A stretch of 64,000 nucleotides of DNA from Ottelia alismoides (Eukaryota; Streptophyta; Magnoliopsida; Alismatales; Hydrocharitaceae). Both the position numbers and the translations under genes were made by a program. Where the stretch lies: contig JAZKJV010000606.1 of assembly GCA_037367405.1 (NCBI GenBank), positions 124,001 through 188,000 on the forward strand, written 5' to 3'. Within the stretch, counting starts at the first letter, position 1, and each line of letters opens with the position of its first letter. Under the pieces are notes generated by a model. The model made no database searches and was not told the DNA's origin. It was given only the letters and a program-made list of their open reading frames with translations. Below are positions 34,001 through 43,887 of this stretch, one piece after another.

Positions 34001-34473
34001 AGGGTAGATCACCAAAGATGATGTCTACACGATCATTTAGAGGTTTGGGCGTACGTGTAGACTCATACGTCCATCCTCATCAATCCTCGATTCTTGCTAG
34101 GATCGGAAAACACAATTTATAGGGTATGAAATTGTGTTTTCCAATCAAAATCAGACCAAATCAGACCTAATAATGTCCTCAGATGCCCTGAATTGTGGAA
34201 GAGACGTGCTGCAGTGTTGGAATCCACAGCGGTGGGCCGCGGCTGGGCGCTCGACGGCTGTGCCGGCAACACTGGGCGCTGGATGACGGCGCCGAGCGGC
34301 CCTGGTGCACCCCTTGGTGCTGTCAACGGTGAGGTGAGGCCGAGGGGTTGGGCGGTGGCGTTGGGCTACCCTGGCGGCGCCCCTCGGGGCTAGTGGCGGC
34401 CGAGGGGAGGGGGCGGGGGGGGGGGCGCTGGTGGTGGGGAACAGATTAGGTCAGGCTCCGGTCTAGGAACGTT
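34001..34473 (-). other. Copia B leader, strongly G-rich on the plus strand
   Basis: Untranslated region between primer-binding site and gag. The plus strand at 34395-34440 has long G-runs, including one of eleven G, so the element RNA is C-rich and its first-strand cDNA G-rich. Copia D has a comparable leader at 50900-51140. Confidence 0.6.
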
Positions 34474-34485
34474 GCTCTGATACCA
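34474..34485 (-). other. Primer-binding site of copia B
   Basis: Minus-strand TGGTATCAGAGC, directly next to the LTR end at 34486. It matches plant initiator-methionine tRNA. Confidence 0.9.
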
Positions 34486-34628
34486 TGTTGAGAGAATAGA
34501 ATTGTGTGCCTTCATAGAGACTGTAGGGTTCTCTTATATAGGAGAAAAGATCTAGGTAAATTACATAAGAGGTACAAGGAAGAAAAATAAATAAGAGATA
34601 CACACTCAGAGATACAAATATCTTAACA
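34486..34628 (-). repeat. 5' LTR of copia B
   Basis: 143 bp, the same length as the copy at 20039-20181, followed by target duplication CAGAT. Confidence 0.9.
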
Positions 34629-34633
34629 CAGAT

Positions 34634-35853
34634 CAATATTGAGAAGCCCAGCTCTGATTCTTTTGTCTCTCACTTGGGTTATGATGAGTTGATCACTGGA
34701 CTCATGACTCTCAATCATCTCACTCAGGCTACTTCTGCAGAGGCATCATTTTCTACGTTTGTCCTTGCTCATATTATTGTACCTGATGAGGTTTCATGTA
34801 TTTTTGATGATGAGCCTGCCTAGGAAGTTGGTTCTAGTGCATCCCGTTATAATTATGGAGATGTAAAGCAATTTTACAAATTTCAATCTGTTTTTTTCGG
34901 GGTGGTTGACGAGATTCCTTGACGGATGTCACTCCCATCACTAACGGAGATACAACTTTCTCCTTATCTCTGACTTAACTGAGTCATTTTAGCCCTTGCT
35001 TTTCTCGTAAGTTTACTATTTGTTAGTGAAACTTCCAAGGATCTAAATAGTCATGATTTTTTTAACCATGTACCTATTTTGTTTTAGGATAGACTGATGG
35101 GGCAAGTGATTGGATGTGCTGTAAGGAGAACAGTGTATAATATTATGCAGTTTTCATATGCTAGACACACACTCAACACTCTTGATAATGCATCCATTTT
35201 TGATACCTTCCCTTCGGCCATCTCCCGTTTTAGAATCTTTGGCAAATCCTTCCATATTTATCCCCTTAGTCACATTTTGTTATTTTTGTCGACTTGGGAA
35301 GCTTAATTACAACCCCTTTCAAAGAGTGATGTCATCAATTCAAACCATTCATTGAGCTTTTGCATTTAGATGGGTCCCTGTTGTATCTGCGACCATCGAG
35401 GACTATGTTTTATTTGTTTATTGTTGATGCTTTTCACATAGGAAAGGCACAGGGGCATGCGCTCGACATCACATTTCCAAATATGTCCGTCCTGAGTACT
35501 TATCATAAGCATAATTACATTTTACTTCAGCCTTTACTCCCATTGTTGCCCCATATAATTTTTAGTAGGCCTAAATGATGGTAGGCTATGCAGATAGAGA
35601 TGGATGTTTGGTATCCAGAGCTATGCAGACTTTGGTTGATGCTCTTATCGTGCGGACATCATATTAATGGTGAGTGGAGCAATACAAGGCTCTTCTTGTA
35701 GCCAAGGACTATACAGAAGTTGGTAGTCAATATTCATCCAGAAGGATTATCATCTAAGGATTAATTGCAAGTCAGGTGAAGAATCTGATCTAATCGATTT
35801 TGTATTATAAATATAAAAATCATTTACACATATTCTTATCATGGAACGAAAAC
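34634..35853 (+). pseudogene. Old copia (H), protease to reverse-transcriptase remnant
   Basis: It resumes copia H after copia B. The GAG-pre-integrase region is near 35085-35310 (DRLMGQVIGC, then the remnant CYFCRLGKLNYNPF). An integrase remnant near 35350-35570 (HLDGSLLYLRPSRTMFYLFI) follows. An RT start remnant lies near 35590-35760 (MQIEMDVWYPELCRLWL...). It is very degraded. Copia C appears inserted at its right end, though I found no duplication to prove that. Confidence 0.6.
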
Positions 35854-35991
35854 TGTGACTTGATTATGAAAGGGGGCCATAGGGCTCTCTTATATAAAAA
35901 GGAGAAACCCTAGATGGCGAATTACATAATAGAGATAAAAGAAATAGAAAAATACGTAAGAAATAGGGAAATAGAAAGATAACTCTCAACA
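35854..35991 (-). repeat. 3' LTR of copia C
   Basis: About 138 bp, from TGTGACTTG to CTCTCAACA, next to the purine tract seen as CCCCCATC in reverse. It shares the GGGCTCTCTTATATA segment with the LTRs of copia A, B and D, marking one lineage. Confidence 0.65.
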
Positions 35992-37530
35992 CCCCCATCA
36001 ATATGGAGAATGGATGTCAATCATGCTCAATCTTTGAACAACACCTCTGGAATTGGCTAGAGCCTTGGTGAAAAAAATACGGTATGTTCCCCCTGAACTG
36101 ATGTGGGAAGTAGAGATAAAATCCTTCCGAATCATATCTCGTGTATAATGGCAATCTACCTCAATGTGTTTGGTCCTCTCATAGAAAGTTGGATTGTTGG
36201 CAATGAAAAGAGCAGCCTGGTTACCGCATTGCAACTGCATGGGAAGAGGTGCATTAACCACTAAGTCTGTCGGAATGGATCCGACCCATTTCATTTTAAT
36301 GTTCCCACATGTCATATATTTGTACTCTAACTCAGCACTAGATCTAACAACATTGGTCTGCTTCTTACTTTTCCATGAGACCAAAGAACTCCCTATGAAA
36401 ACTCCAAAATCAGAGACAAATTTCCTATTCTTGCTGTATCTTTCATAGTCAGCATCTGCACATGCTGTAATGACAAGGGATTCCCTATGCTAAATAGCAT
36501 TCTTGTACTTCGAGAAGACTTCAGATACTCATTGTCATATAGATCGCATCCATGTGAGCCTATCACATCTGCTCCACACTTGTTGCCTACAAAGGAGATA
36601 TCTAGCATGTAAATAGTCACGTAAAGGAGCTTCCCAACAAGCTCATTGTATCTACTCTTGTCCACCTATGTATCATCATGGTATAGCTTCGTGCTGGGAT
36701 CCATGGTAGTAGTGCCAGGTCTGCAATCTGTTATCCCTTACTCTGAAAGGAGATCTATATCGTACTTCCTATGTGTCATCACAAGGCCCTGTTGGCTCCT
36801 TATGAACTCAAGCCCAATGAAATATCGTAATTTGCCAAGGTCTTTGGTGATAAATTGTTGTCCAATGAACTTCTTAGCATCATTAATGCCCTGTAAGTTA
36901 TCTCCTATAACAATGATGTTATCAACATAAACCACAATGACAACGATACCTCTTTCTGTGCTATGTACAAAAAGTGAATAAGCTGCAGTCGATCTCACAA
37001 AGCCCTGTTGCTCTATCAAGTTCAAGAGCTTATGGAACCATGCTCCGTGACTCTGCTTAAGGCCATATATAGCCTTATGAAGTTTGCATATCTTCTGACA
37101 CTCCTCAACAATAAAGTTAGGTGTCTGTTGCATATACACTTCCTCTTGTGGATCACCATAAAGAAAAGCATTCTTCACATCCAATTGGGAAAGAGACTAG
37201 CCCCATAACACAACAACTAAGAGGAGGATCCAAAGTATCGAATGATGAGCTATTGGATAGAATGTTTCCTGATAGTACACCTCATATGTTTGTGTGAATC
37301 CCCAGACTATGAACCTAGCCTTGTAGGTATCAATACTGTCATCTGCTTGGTGCTTCACTATAAAGACCTTTTTGCAACCAACCACGGATGCCCCTGCCGA
37401 GGAAGTAACCAAGCTCCATGTGCCACGAGATTGGTGTGTTGTTGTCTCCTCGTCCATAGTAAGACATCATTGATTGTCTCGCATAACCTCTTGATATGTG
37501 TGTGGGATCTCTACGACCGATAGTCCCACT
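35992..37530 (-). pseudogene. Copia C reverse transcriptase and RNase H
   Basis: RNase H (35998-36384) has MVSWKSKKQTNVVRSSAELE and NPTFYERTKHIEVDCHYTRD. RT (36738-37457) has MDVKNAFLYGDPQEEVYMQQ, LHKAIYGLKQSHGAWF and YVDNIIVIGDN, where the catalytic box is normally YVDD, then DLGKLRYFIGLEF. The altered catalytic residue and frameshifts make it inactive. Confidence 0.9.
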
Positions 37531-38966
37531 ACAAGCCTCATGAAGTTCTCTGAAAAACGCTCCAAAGAAACATGAGTAGCAAAAGGATACATAACACACG
37601 TATGCCTCTGCTTTCGAAGAGCAATAGGTTGGTCGAGGTCATCTGGACAATCCGTATCCTGTAAAGTAGCCTCTTGAGATGCGACCTTCTCGACCTATAG
37701 TGACATGTCATACAGACAAATCATTAGTGCCATCATTAGAAATCAAGCTTGTAAAAGTCGGCCGACTAGTCGAGTCGAGGTGGGGGGTGTGGTAGCCAAT
37801 TGTAGTCAGCCATTAGTCAGCCAACCCGACTAATCGGACCTACTATTCGGCTTAATCGGTCGACTAATCGGCCGAGTTTTACATCACTTTTTTTTAATTT
37901 TTTTTACTTTTTTAAAAGCAAACTTGTACTAATATGCTTAATGTTATATTTAAAGTCAATTACTTCTTTGTTTTAGTACAGTAAATGTACAAATCTATGT
38001 TAATATATAAGAATATAGGTATAAAAAATGATTTATATATTTAAAATAATTAAAAAAAATCAAAATTGACTAATGACTGAGTAAATCTGATTAGTCGTCC
38101 GATTGTCGATTAATCCTTAGTCAGTGACCCCGCCAACCGAGTACCGACTACTGCTTTCTGCAACCTTGGTAGAAACCAAGTGCTCGGAATTTACCTGGGA
38201 TGTGTTAGATGATGGGGAAGGCACATGAGCATTGGGTACAATTGACGGCCTGTGAATGAAAGAATAAGGCAAAGTTAGAACCGCAGGAGGAACCATGGTA
38301 GGTGGCAGTAGAATCACAGAAGGAGGTGGTGGTGAGGAGGAGGACCGCAGTAGGTGGAGGAACCATGGGAGGTGGTGGTGGTGACATATGAGGAGATGGT
38401 ATGCAAATCTCCTCATCAGACTTACATGGGGTCATCCGGTCACCTGTCAGAGAAAAGTACATGACAGATTCAAAGAATGTGATGTCAGAACTAACGTAGT
38501 ACTTCCGTCTGACCATATCAAAGTATCGGTACCCTTTCTTATTCTTGGAGTATCCCTCAAAAACACACTCGACATCTCTTGGAGAGAGCTTGTCACGCCA
38601 AGAATCGGATGATGAACAAATGCAGCAGAGCCAAGGAAGCGGTGTGTTAGAGAGAAAAGGTCCCTATCTGGAAATGCAATTGAAAAAGGAACATTGTCTC
38701 CTAATACGAAGGACCGCATCACCCCAGAAAGAGTGGAGAGCTTGATTCTGGATAAGAAGGATCCTAGTCACATTAAGAAGGTGACAATGTTTGCTTTCCG
38801 CGATACTGTTCTGCTGAGAAGTGTACGTATAAGATGTCTAATGTGTAATGTCAATGAACCTAAATAACTGAAAACTGAATGGTATAAAACTTCAAGACAT
38901 TGTCAGAGCGAACATACTTAATAGTAGCAAAAAAATATTATTTATTTCACAAATAAAAGTTTGAAT
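37531..38966 (-). pseudogene. Copia C integrase C-terminus and linker
   Basis: Around 38205-38722 the minus strand gives FSIAFPDRDLFSLTHRFLGS and VFLRDTPRIRKGTDTL, matching the integrase C-terminal region of copia B and D. A hAT MITE (37745-38169) sits in the linker, and element F cuts the integrase at 38966. Confidence 0.82.
37745..38169 (-). mobile_element. hAT-like MITE, copy 1 (425 bp)
   Basis: Inserted in copia C with an 8-bp duplication TAGAAATC (37737-37744) against TAGAAACC (38170-38177). Its ends (…GCAACCTTGG on the right, AAGCTTGTAAAAGTCGG on the left) and GTCGACTAATCGG-rich subterminal parts match the MITE at 39213-39610 in reverse. The centre is AT-rich and non-coding. Confidence 0.78.
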
Positions 38967-39212
38967 TGTGAGTTATTCTGGATCATTCAACAAAATATTA
39001 TGGCTAATTTACAGATATAACAAATAATAATCACTACAAATATAAACAATCAATCCGCAAAACAAGAACAACCACAAGAGACGGGAATTTTAATATAGAA
39101 ACCCCACTGGGTAAAAACCACGACTTGAGTCGCCTGACTTGGGATTTCCCTATTGATCGAGTCAATCAACTATTCCACTATCTCAAGTTATTTCCCCGTG
39201 GATAACTCAACC

Positions 39213-39610
39213 CAAGGTTGCAAAAGTCGGTAGTCGGTAGTCGGTCGGTCAGATCACTGACTAAGGATTAATCGACAGTCGGACGACTAATCGGATTTAG
39301 TCGGACTTTAATCGGCTTTGAATTTTATGATTATTTTAAACATGTAACTCATTTTTATACATATATTTACATAGGTTTTGTACATTTTTATACTATCATA
39401 ATAAAATAAAAGAAGTAATTGAATGTAAATAAAACATTAAGCATATTGTCATAAGTTTGCTTATGAAAAACAATAAAATATGGTATCTCTAAGCAAAAAT
39501 TGGTTGACTAGTGTGCCTAGTCGGAATTAGTCGGTACTCGGTCGGCCACCCCACCGACTAGACTAATCGGACCTAATAGTCGGGCCAGTCGGGCGACTTT
39601 TACAACACTG
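39213..39610 (+). mobile_element. hAT-like MITE, copy 2 (398 bp)
   Basis: Flanked by an exact 8-bp duplication ACTCAACC (39205-39212 and 39611-39618). Terminal inverted repeats are CAAGGTTGCAAAAGTCGG and, from the right, CAGTGTTGTAAAAGTCG. Subterminal regions are rich in AGTCGG/CCGACT motifs and the centre is AT-rich. An 8-bp target and CA-G termini fit the hAT superfamily. Confidence 0.88.
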
Positions 39611-40200
39611 ACTCAACCATACAAGTACTTTGGATCACACACCAAAGTCTTTCTCCACAACTTGGATCAAGCACTAAGTCCTTTGTACACCTTGGACCAA
39701 ACACCAAGCATTACAGTACAACAGTAAAATAAAGATTACAACAATCTATGAAACCTTAGATATAAATATGCAACACGAATAGATGAGGCTAAGAAAATGC
39801 ATGCAAATCGAGTGTTTAGGCAATTTGCTCCCAAGATGTGGTCTTAAAGTAGAGAACGAGAGCGACATCCTGAAATAGAGCTTTGATAGAGAGGTTTTTC
39901 CTTGGAATATGTGTTCTCAACAATGGGTTTAGGGTCTTATTTATAGTGGTGGGGGATGAGCTCTCAAAATATAGCCGTTGGAAACAAATCCGAAAAGAAA
40001 TCAAGATTTGATGCACATGATCGATCATACAAGGAAGGTGATCAATCATATCAAGTTGCTCGATCATATATATCAATGTGATGGATCATAATATAGTCGT
40101 TGGAGGTTTCGATTCAAATTATAATAGATCATAAAAGGCAGCTGGTCGATTAAAGTGTTCGATCAGGTCAAGTGGGTTGATTGATCAGTGGTAGTTGATT

Positions 40201-40324
40201 AAGTCAAATAGGGTTATCGATCAGATCGGGAAGTTGGATCGATCAATAGTGTTGGTGGAAATAAGTCAAATAGGGTTATCGATCAGATCGGGAAGTTGGA
40301 TCGATCAATAGTGTTGGTGGAAAT
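40201..40324. repeat. Exact 62-bp tandem duplication across the copia D boundary
   Basis: Units 40201-40262 and 40263-40324 are identical. Each contains 49 bp of flank and 13 bp of the copia D LTR terminus (TGTTGGTGGAAAT), so the duplication arose after copia D inserted. Confidence 0.92.
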
Positions 40325-40459
40325 GAAAGAGAGAACTTGTTTATTCTAGGGAACCCTAGGCTCTCTTATATAGAGGAAGCCTATGGGTAAATTACATAAG
40401 ATGAAACAACGAAAATAAGCATGACACATGAGTACATAAATACTAGAAATATCTCTGCA
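40312..40459 (-). repeat. 3' LTR of copia D
   Basis: 148 bp, TGTTGGTGG...CTCTGCA as written. The polypurine tract reads AAGGGGGAG on the minus strand just outside (about 40460-40470). Confidence 0.92.
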
Positions 40460-40466
40460 CTCCCCC

Positions 40467-41756
40467 TTAAGATGGAGCATAAATGTCAATCATGCTCAGC
40501 TTGGAAGAACATTTTTGAAACGGCCCTCTGAGCAACAACTTAGTAAAAATATCTGCAGTCTGCTCTCCTAAACTAACATGGGAAGTAGAAATCAACCCCT
40601 TCTGAATCATATCCCTGGTATAGTGGCAGTCTACCTCAATATGCTTCGTCCTTTCATGAAATGTAGTATTATTAGCAATAAATAGTGCTGCTTGATTGTC
40701 ACATTGTAACTGCATGGGTAATGGTACATCTATATGCAGATCTGCTAATGCGGCTCGAACCCACATCATCTCCGTACTTGCCTGTGCCATAACTCTGTAC
40801 TCAGATTCAGCACTAGATCTAGTCACCACTGTCTGTTTCTTGCTTTTCCAAGAAACTAAGGAACTGCCAACAAATACTGCAAAACATGAGGTAGATTTCC
40901 GGTCTCTAGGACATCCTGCATAATCCGCATCAGCACATGCAGAGATAGAAAGATTTGTTTCTTTCCTGAACAACAATCCTGCACCCGGAGACGACTTTAG
41001 ATATCTTACTATCATATATACAGCATCCATGTGTATCTGTCTGGGTTGTTCCATGAACTGACTCACCGACTAACTGCAAAAGCAATGTCAGGTCTGGTGA
41101 TAGTAATATAGAGAAGTTTTCCCACCATTTCTCTATATCTTCTTTGGTCAACTTCCTCTGTGTCATCTCCATATAGCTTCATACTAGGATCCATGGGAGT
41201 AGTGGAGGGTCGATACCCGATCATACCTGTCTCAACAAGCATATCTGTAATATATTTCCTTTGGGTCATCACAAGACCCTGTGCATTCCTCGCAAACTCC
41301 AATCCCAGAAAGTATCGTAGAGTACCAAGATCCTTAGTCACAAACTGATGGCCTAAAAATACTTTTGCCATCTTTATCCCCTGCATGCCATCTCCCGTAA
41401 TAAGTATATCATCAACATATACCATAATAACAACAGTACCTCTGGGAGTCTTATGGACAAACAAAGAGTGGTCATCATTTGATCTTATGAACCCTTGCTT
41501 CTGGATGAGATCTGAACATTTCTGAAACAATGTCCGCGGACTTTGTTTAAGACCATATGTGGCCTTGTGAAGTCTACACACCAAATGACACTCCCCCTCA
41601 GCAGCAAACCTCGGAGGCTGCTGCATGTAGACTTCTTCCTGCAGACCTCCATATAAAAAGGCATTTTTAACATCAAGCTGGAACAAGGGCCAATCACGTG
41701 CCACTGCGACTGACAGAAGAACACGTAGAGTTGAATGACGGCTACCGGGGAAAAAG
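40467..41756 (-). pseudogene. Copia D RNase H and C-terminal two-thirds of RT
   Basis: RT (41063-41704) holds FQLDVKNAFLYGGLQEEVYM, LHKATYGLKQSPRTLFQKC, the intact catalytic YVDDILITGDG and DLGTLRYFLGLEFARN. RNase H (40467-41066) holds ADADYAGCPRDRKSTSCF, SSAESEYRVMAQASTEMMW and the [20 protein letters not shown] segment, and ends in a natural stop. A frame change lies between the two near 41063, and element E separates RT from its N-terminus. Confidence 0.93.
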
Positions 41757-42220
41757 TGATGCAGCGTGAATCGGATATATAGGGCTATATTTATTTAATT
41801 TTATCCGATAAATTAGAGTCTCATTTTATTTAATTATGTTGTCGCATTTTTATAAAGAGATCGTGTGTGATCTCAACTAGTTAGTTCGAGATTTGAATTT
41901 CTTAGTTAGTCGGTTAGAGTCAAATTAGGATAAGTTGTTTGAATTTTAATTTTGAATTTCTATTTTTGGAATCTCATCCCTCCTATATAAAGGGATGATA
42001 GGCTATTGTTTTTGACAGGTTAGATTATATGAAAACTTGAGATTTTATCTCTATCTCCCTCTCTCTACTCCTTCTCCCTCTACGCGGTCTACGCGCTTCT
42101 TCTTCCTCTAATCCCTCGTTCTCTGACGAGCTTTCTCTTCTCAACCCTTCCCTTTCTTCTTCCACTGAAAATCCACCAACAAAATTTATTTTCATCGTCG
42201 CCGTTTTCTTATTTGCATCA
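41757..42220 (+). repeat. 5' LTR of element E
   Basis: TGATGCAGCGTG...ATTTGCATCA, 464 bp. It contains a TATA-like CCTATATAAAGGGATG near 41980 followed by a pyrimidine-rich stretch (CTCTATCTCCCTCTCTCTAC). Confidence 0.93.
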
Positions 42221-42222
42221 AT

Positions 42223-42234
42223 TGGTATCAGAGC
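42223..42234 (+). other. Primer-binding site of element E
   Basis: TGGTATCAGAGC, two bases after the LTR, complementary to initiator-methionine tRNA. The next three bases are the ATG of the first ORF. Confidence 0.92.
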
Positions 42235-43185
42235 ATGGAAGTTGAATCGTTCTCACGATTCGACGGTCCTGTCGCATATTGGAGAATGAAGCTCGATCAA
42301 GCAACCCGATCACGTGGATCACATGCACGTTCGCATCAACAAAAATACAAGAAGCGCCTCCGGAAAAGCATTAAGGTTCAACAATGGATAGACTCATGGT
42401 ACAATGTTGATATTTTTATGGTACAAGTTGACGATGAACAAAATCTTGTCGTCGACGATGATCTGTGCGCTGTTCAGATCGTTGTGGATGGAAAAAATGA
42501 GAACAACGACGACCTGCTCGCTGTCCAGACCGTGTCGGGCGAAAATAACATCGTCGATGATGATTTGCTCGCTGTCCCGACTGTCTCAGAGAAGGAAAAC
42601 ATCGACCTGCTTGTTGTCCAGGTATTTTCAGACCTGCAAACTCCCCCGAATTCGACTACGGCACCATCCACGACCCTCTCCCGGACCCCCGCTGCAGTCC
42701 CAACACCTCCCAACGCCACCCCCGTGCCACCAACCCCCTCGCATGCCCCCACAGACCAGCTGCAACCCCCTCCCGTCCTCCCAACACCGCCGCCACCACC
42801 ACCCTTTCTCGCTGTCCCCAAAGCCCCACCCCCTGCGACGTATTCCCCTGCCCTAGAGTCACCTCCCGCCATTCCCGTACCTCTTGCGGTACAGTCCCCA
42901 AACCCAATGCCCCCTCCCGCAGCCCCTGAACCCCCTCCTGCACCCCCTGCTGCCCCACCACTACCGCCGCCACTCCCCGGCGCCACCTTCGCACCACCAC
43001 CAAGATTCCTTCCCTCTGTCAGCCCCACGCCAACCTACCCGCACGCGACCCTTGCGCCCCCAGCTACCCTCCCGCCCTATTATCAACCCCACCCCCCTCA
43101 CACCATTGTCGCGCGCACAGAGGAGCAACCAACCCCCTCCATGCCGCTCGCACGTGCCACGACCAGCCCTCCTCGCCCTACCTGA
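42235..43185 (+). CDS. Element E ORF1, proline-rich protein of unknown function (316 aa)
   Basis: The ATG lies directly after the primer-binding site, where gag starts in many plant LTR elements. Residues 1-60 are basic, with a KKRLRKSIKVQQW segment. Residues 65-135 carry about four imperfect acidic repeats of the type DDLLAVQTVS. From about 135 to the end the protein is dominated by proline, alanine and threonine. I see no gag capsid, zinc knuckle, protease motif or signal peptide, and I do not recognise the family. It may be a gag replacement, a captured host sequence, or a frame kept open by composition. The recent LTR divergence means an open frame need not imply selection. Confidence 0.6.
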   Translation: MEVESFSRFDGPVAYWRMKLDQATRSRGSHARSHQQKYKKRLRKSIKVQQWIDSWYNVDIFMVQVDDEQNLVVDDDLCAVQIVVDGKNENNDDLLAVQTVSGENNIVDDDLLAVPTVSEKENIDLLVVQVFSDLQTPPNSTTAPSTTLSRTPAAVPTPPNATPVPPTPSHAPTDQLQPPPVLPTPPPPPPFLAVPKAPPPATYSPALESPPAIPVPLAVQSPNPMPPPAAPEPPPAPPAAPPLPPPLPGATFAPPPRFLPSVSPTPTYPHATLAPPATLPPYYQPHPPHTIVARTEEQPTPSMPLARATTSPPRPT

Positions 43186-43189
43186 CATG

Positions 43190-43597
43190 CCACCCTTCTG
43201 CTCACCAGCACCTTCTTGTTGCCGTCGTCGTTTCACTATGAAGGAAGAAACCCTAACAATATTCAGGGAGCCATCCACATTCGGATCTCTGGAAATAAGG
43301 AAAATAAATGAGAAAAATTGTGGAAAAACCCATCCCCATACAAGTTTTTATGAGAAGGTCAAAAGAAAGGAGCCCCCTTATGAAATCTGTTTAAATGAAG
43401 AGGTACGAAAATTGCGGAGATGTCCTCCAATTGGAAAGAACCGCAAACGTAACGTTGAGGAAGATCTAATTGAAGGAATTGCAAGCTATAATTTCAAGGA
43501 TCGAACTCTCCAACGGTACATCGAAGATCGAGCAATTCGTCGGGAGACGAATTTTTCAAGCGGAGGAGAACTGATGCAGCGTGAATCGGATATATAG
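43190..43597 (+). CDS. Element E ORF2, basic/charged tail region
   Basis: Different frame from ORF1; the frame is open from about 42860, overlapping ORF1, but only this part is compositionally normal. The ATG at 43238 would give MKEETLTIFREPSTFGSLEI as its start. It has many lysines, arginines and glutamates (NRKRNVEEDLIEGIASYNF, RYIEDRAIRRETNFSSGG) and stops inside the 3' LTR. I recognise no domain. It may once have been fused to ORF1 through a frameshift in the proline tract. Confidence 0.45.
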   Translation, partial: PPFCSPAPSCCRRRFTMKEETLTIFREPSTFGSLEIRKINEKNCGKTHPHTSFYEKVKRKEPPYEICLNEEVRKLRRCPPIGKNRKRNVEEDLIEGIASYNFKDRTLQRYIEDRAIRRETNFSSGGELMQRESDI

Positions 43598-43887
43598 GGC
43601 TATATTTATTTAATTTTGTCCGATAAATTAGAGTCTCATTTTATTTAATTATGTCGTCGCATTTTTATAAAGAGATCGTGTGTGATCTCAACTAGTTAGT
43701 TAGAGATTTGAATTTCTTAGTTAGTCGGTTAGAGTCAAATTAGGATAAGTTGTTTGAATTTTGATTTTGAATTTCTATTTTTGGAATCTCATCCCTCCTA
43801 TATAAAGGGATGATAGGCTATTGTTTTTGACAGGTTAGATTATATGAAAACTTGAGATTTTATCTCTATCTCCCTCTCTCTACTCCT
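43572..43887 (+). repeat. 3' LTR of element E, first part
   Basis: Starts TGATGCAGCGTG after the purine run CGGAGGAGAAC. It is cut at 43887 by the solo gypsy LTR and continues at 47669-47818. Confidence 0.92.

Larger units (their letters stand above)
20039..34628 (-). mobile_element. Copia B, complete but nested-in and inactive
   Basis: Two 143-bp LTRs (20039-20181 and 34486-34628) flank minus-strand gag, protease, integrase, RT and RNase H. The target duplication is CGGAT (20034-20038) against CAGAT (34629-34633), one base changed. The LTRs differ at about 16 positions (around 11%), making it the oldest element I could date here. It contains a triplicated internal segment, a MITE, a MULE and LINE c with its own solo LTR. 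Confidence 0.9.

Noticed and set aside
38967..39204. Unclassified intergenic DNA
   Set aside because: TGAAT duplications at 38962 and 51538 and TG...CA ends show it is part of a solo LTR.
42474..43003. Long minus-strand glycine-rich ORFs (184 and 115 codons)
   Set aside because: They are the reverse of the proline-rich ORF1 of element E; CCN codons read backwards give glycine and tryptophan-rich frames.
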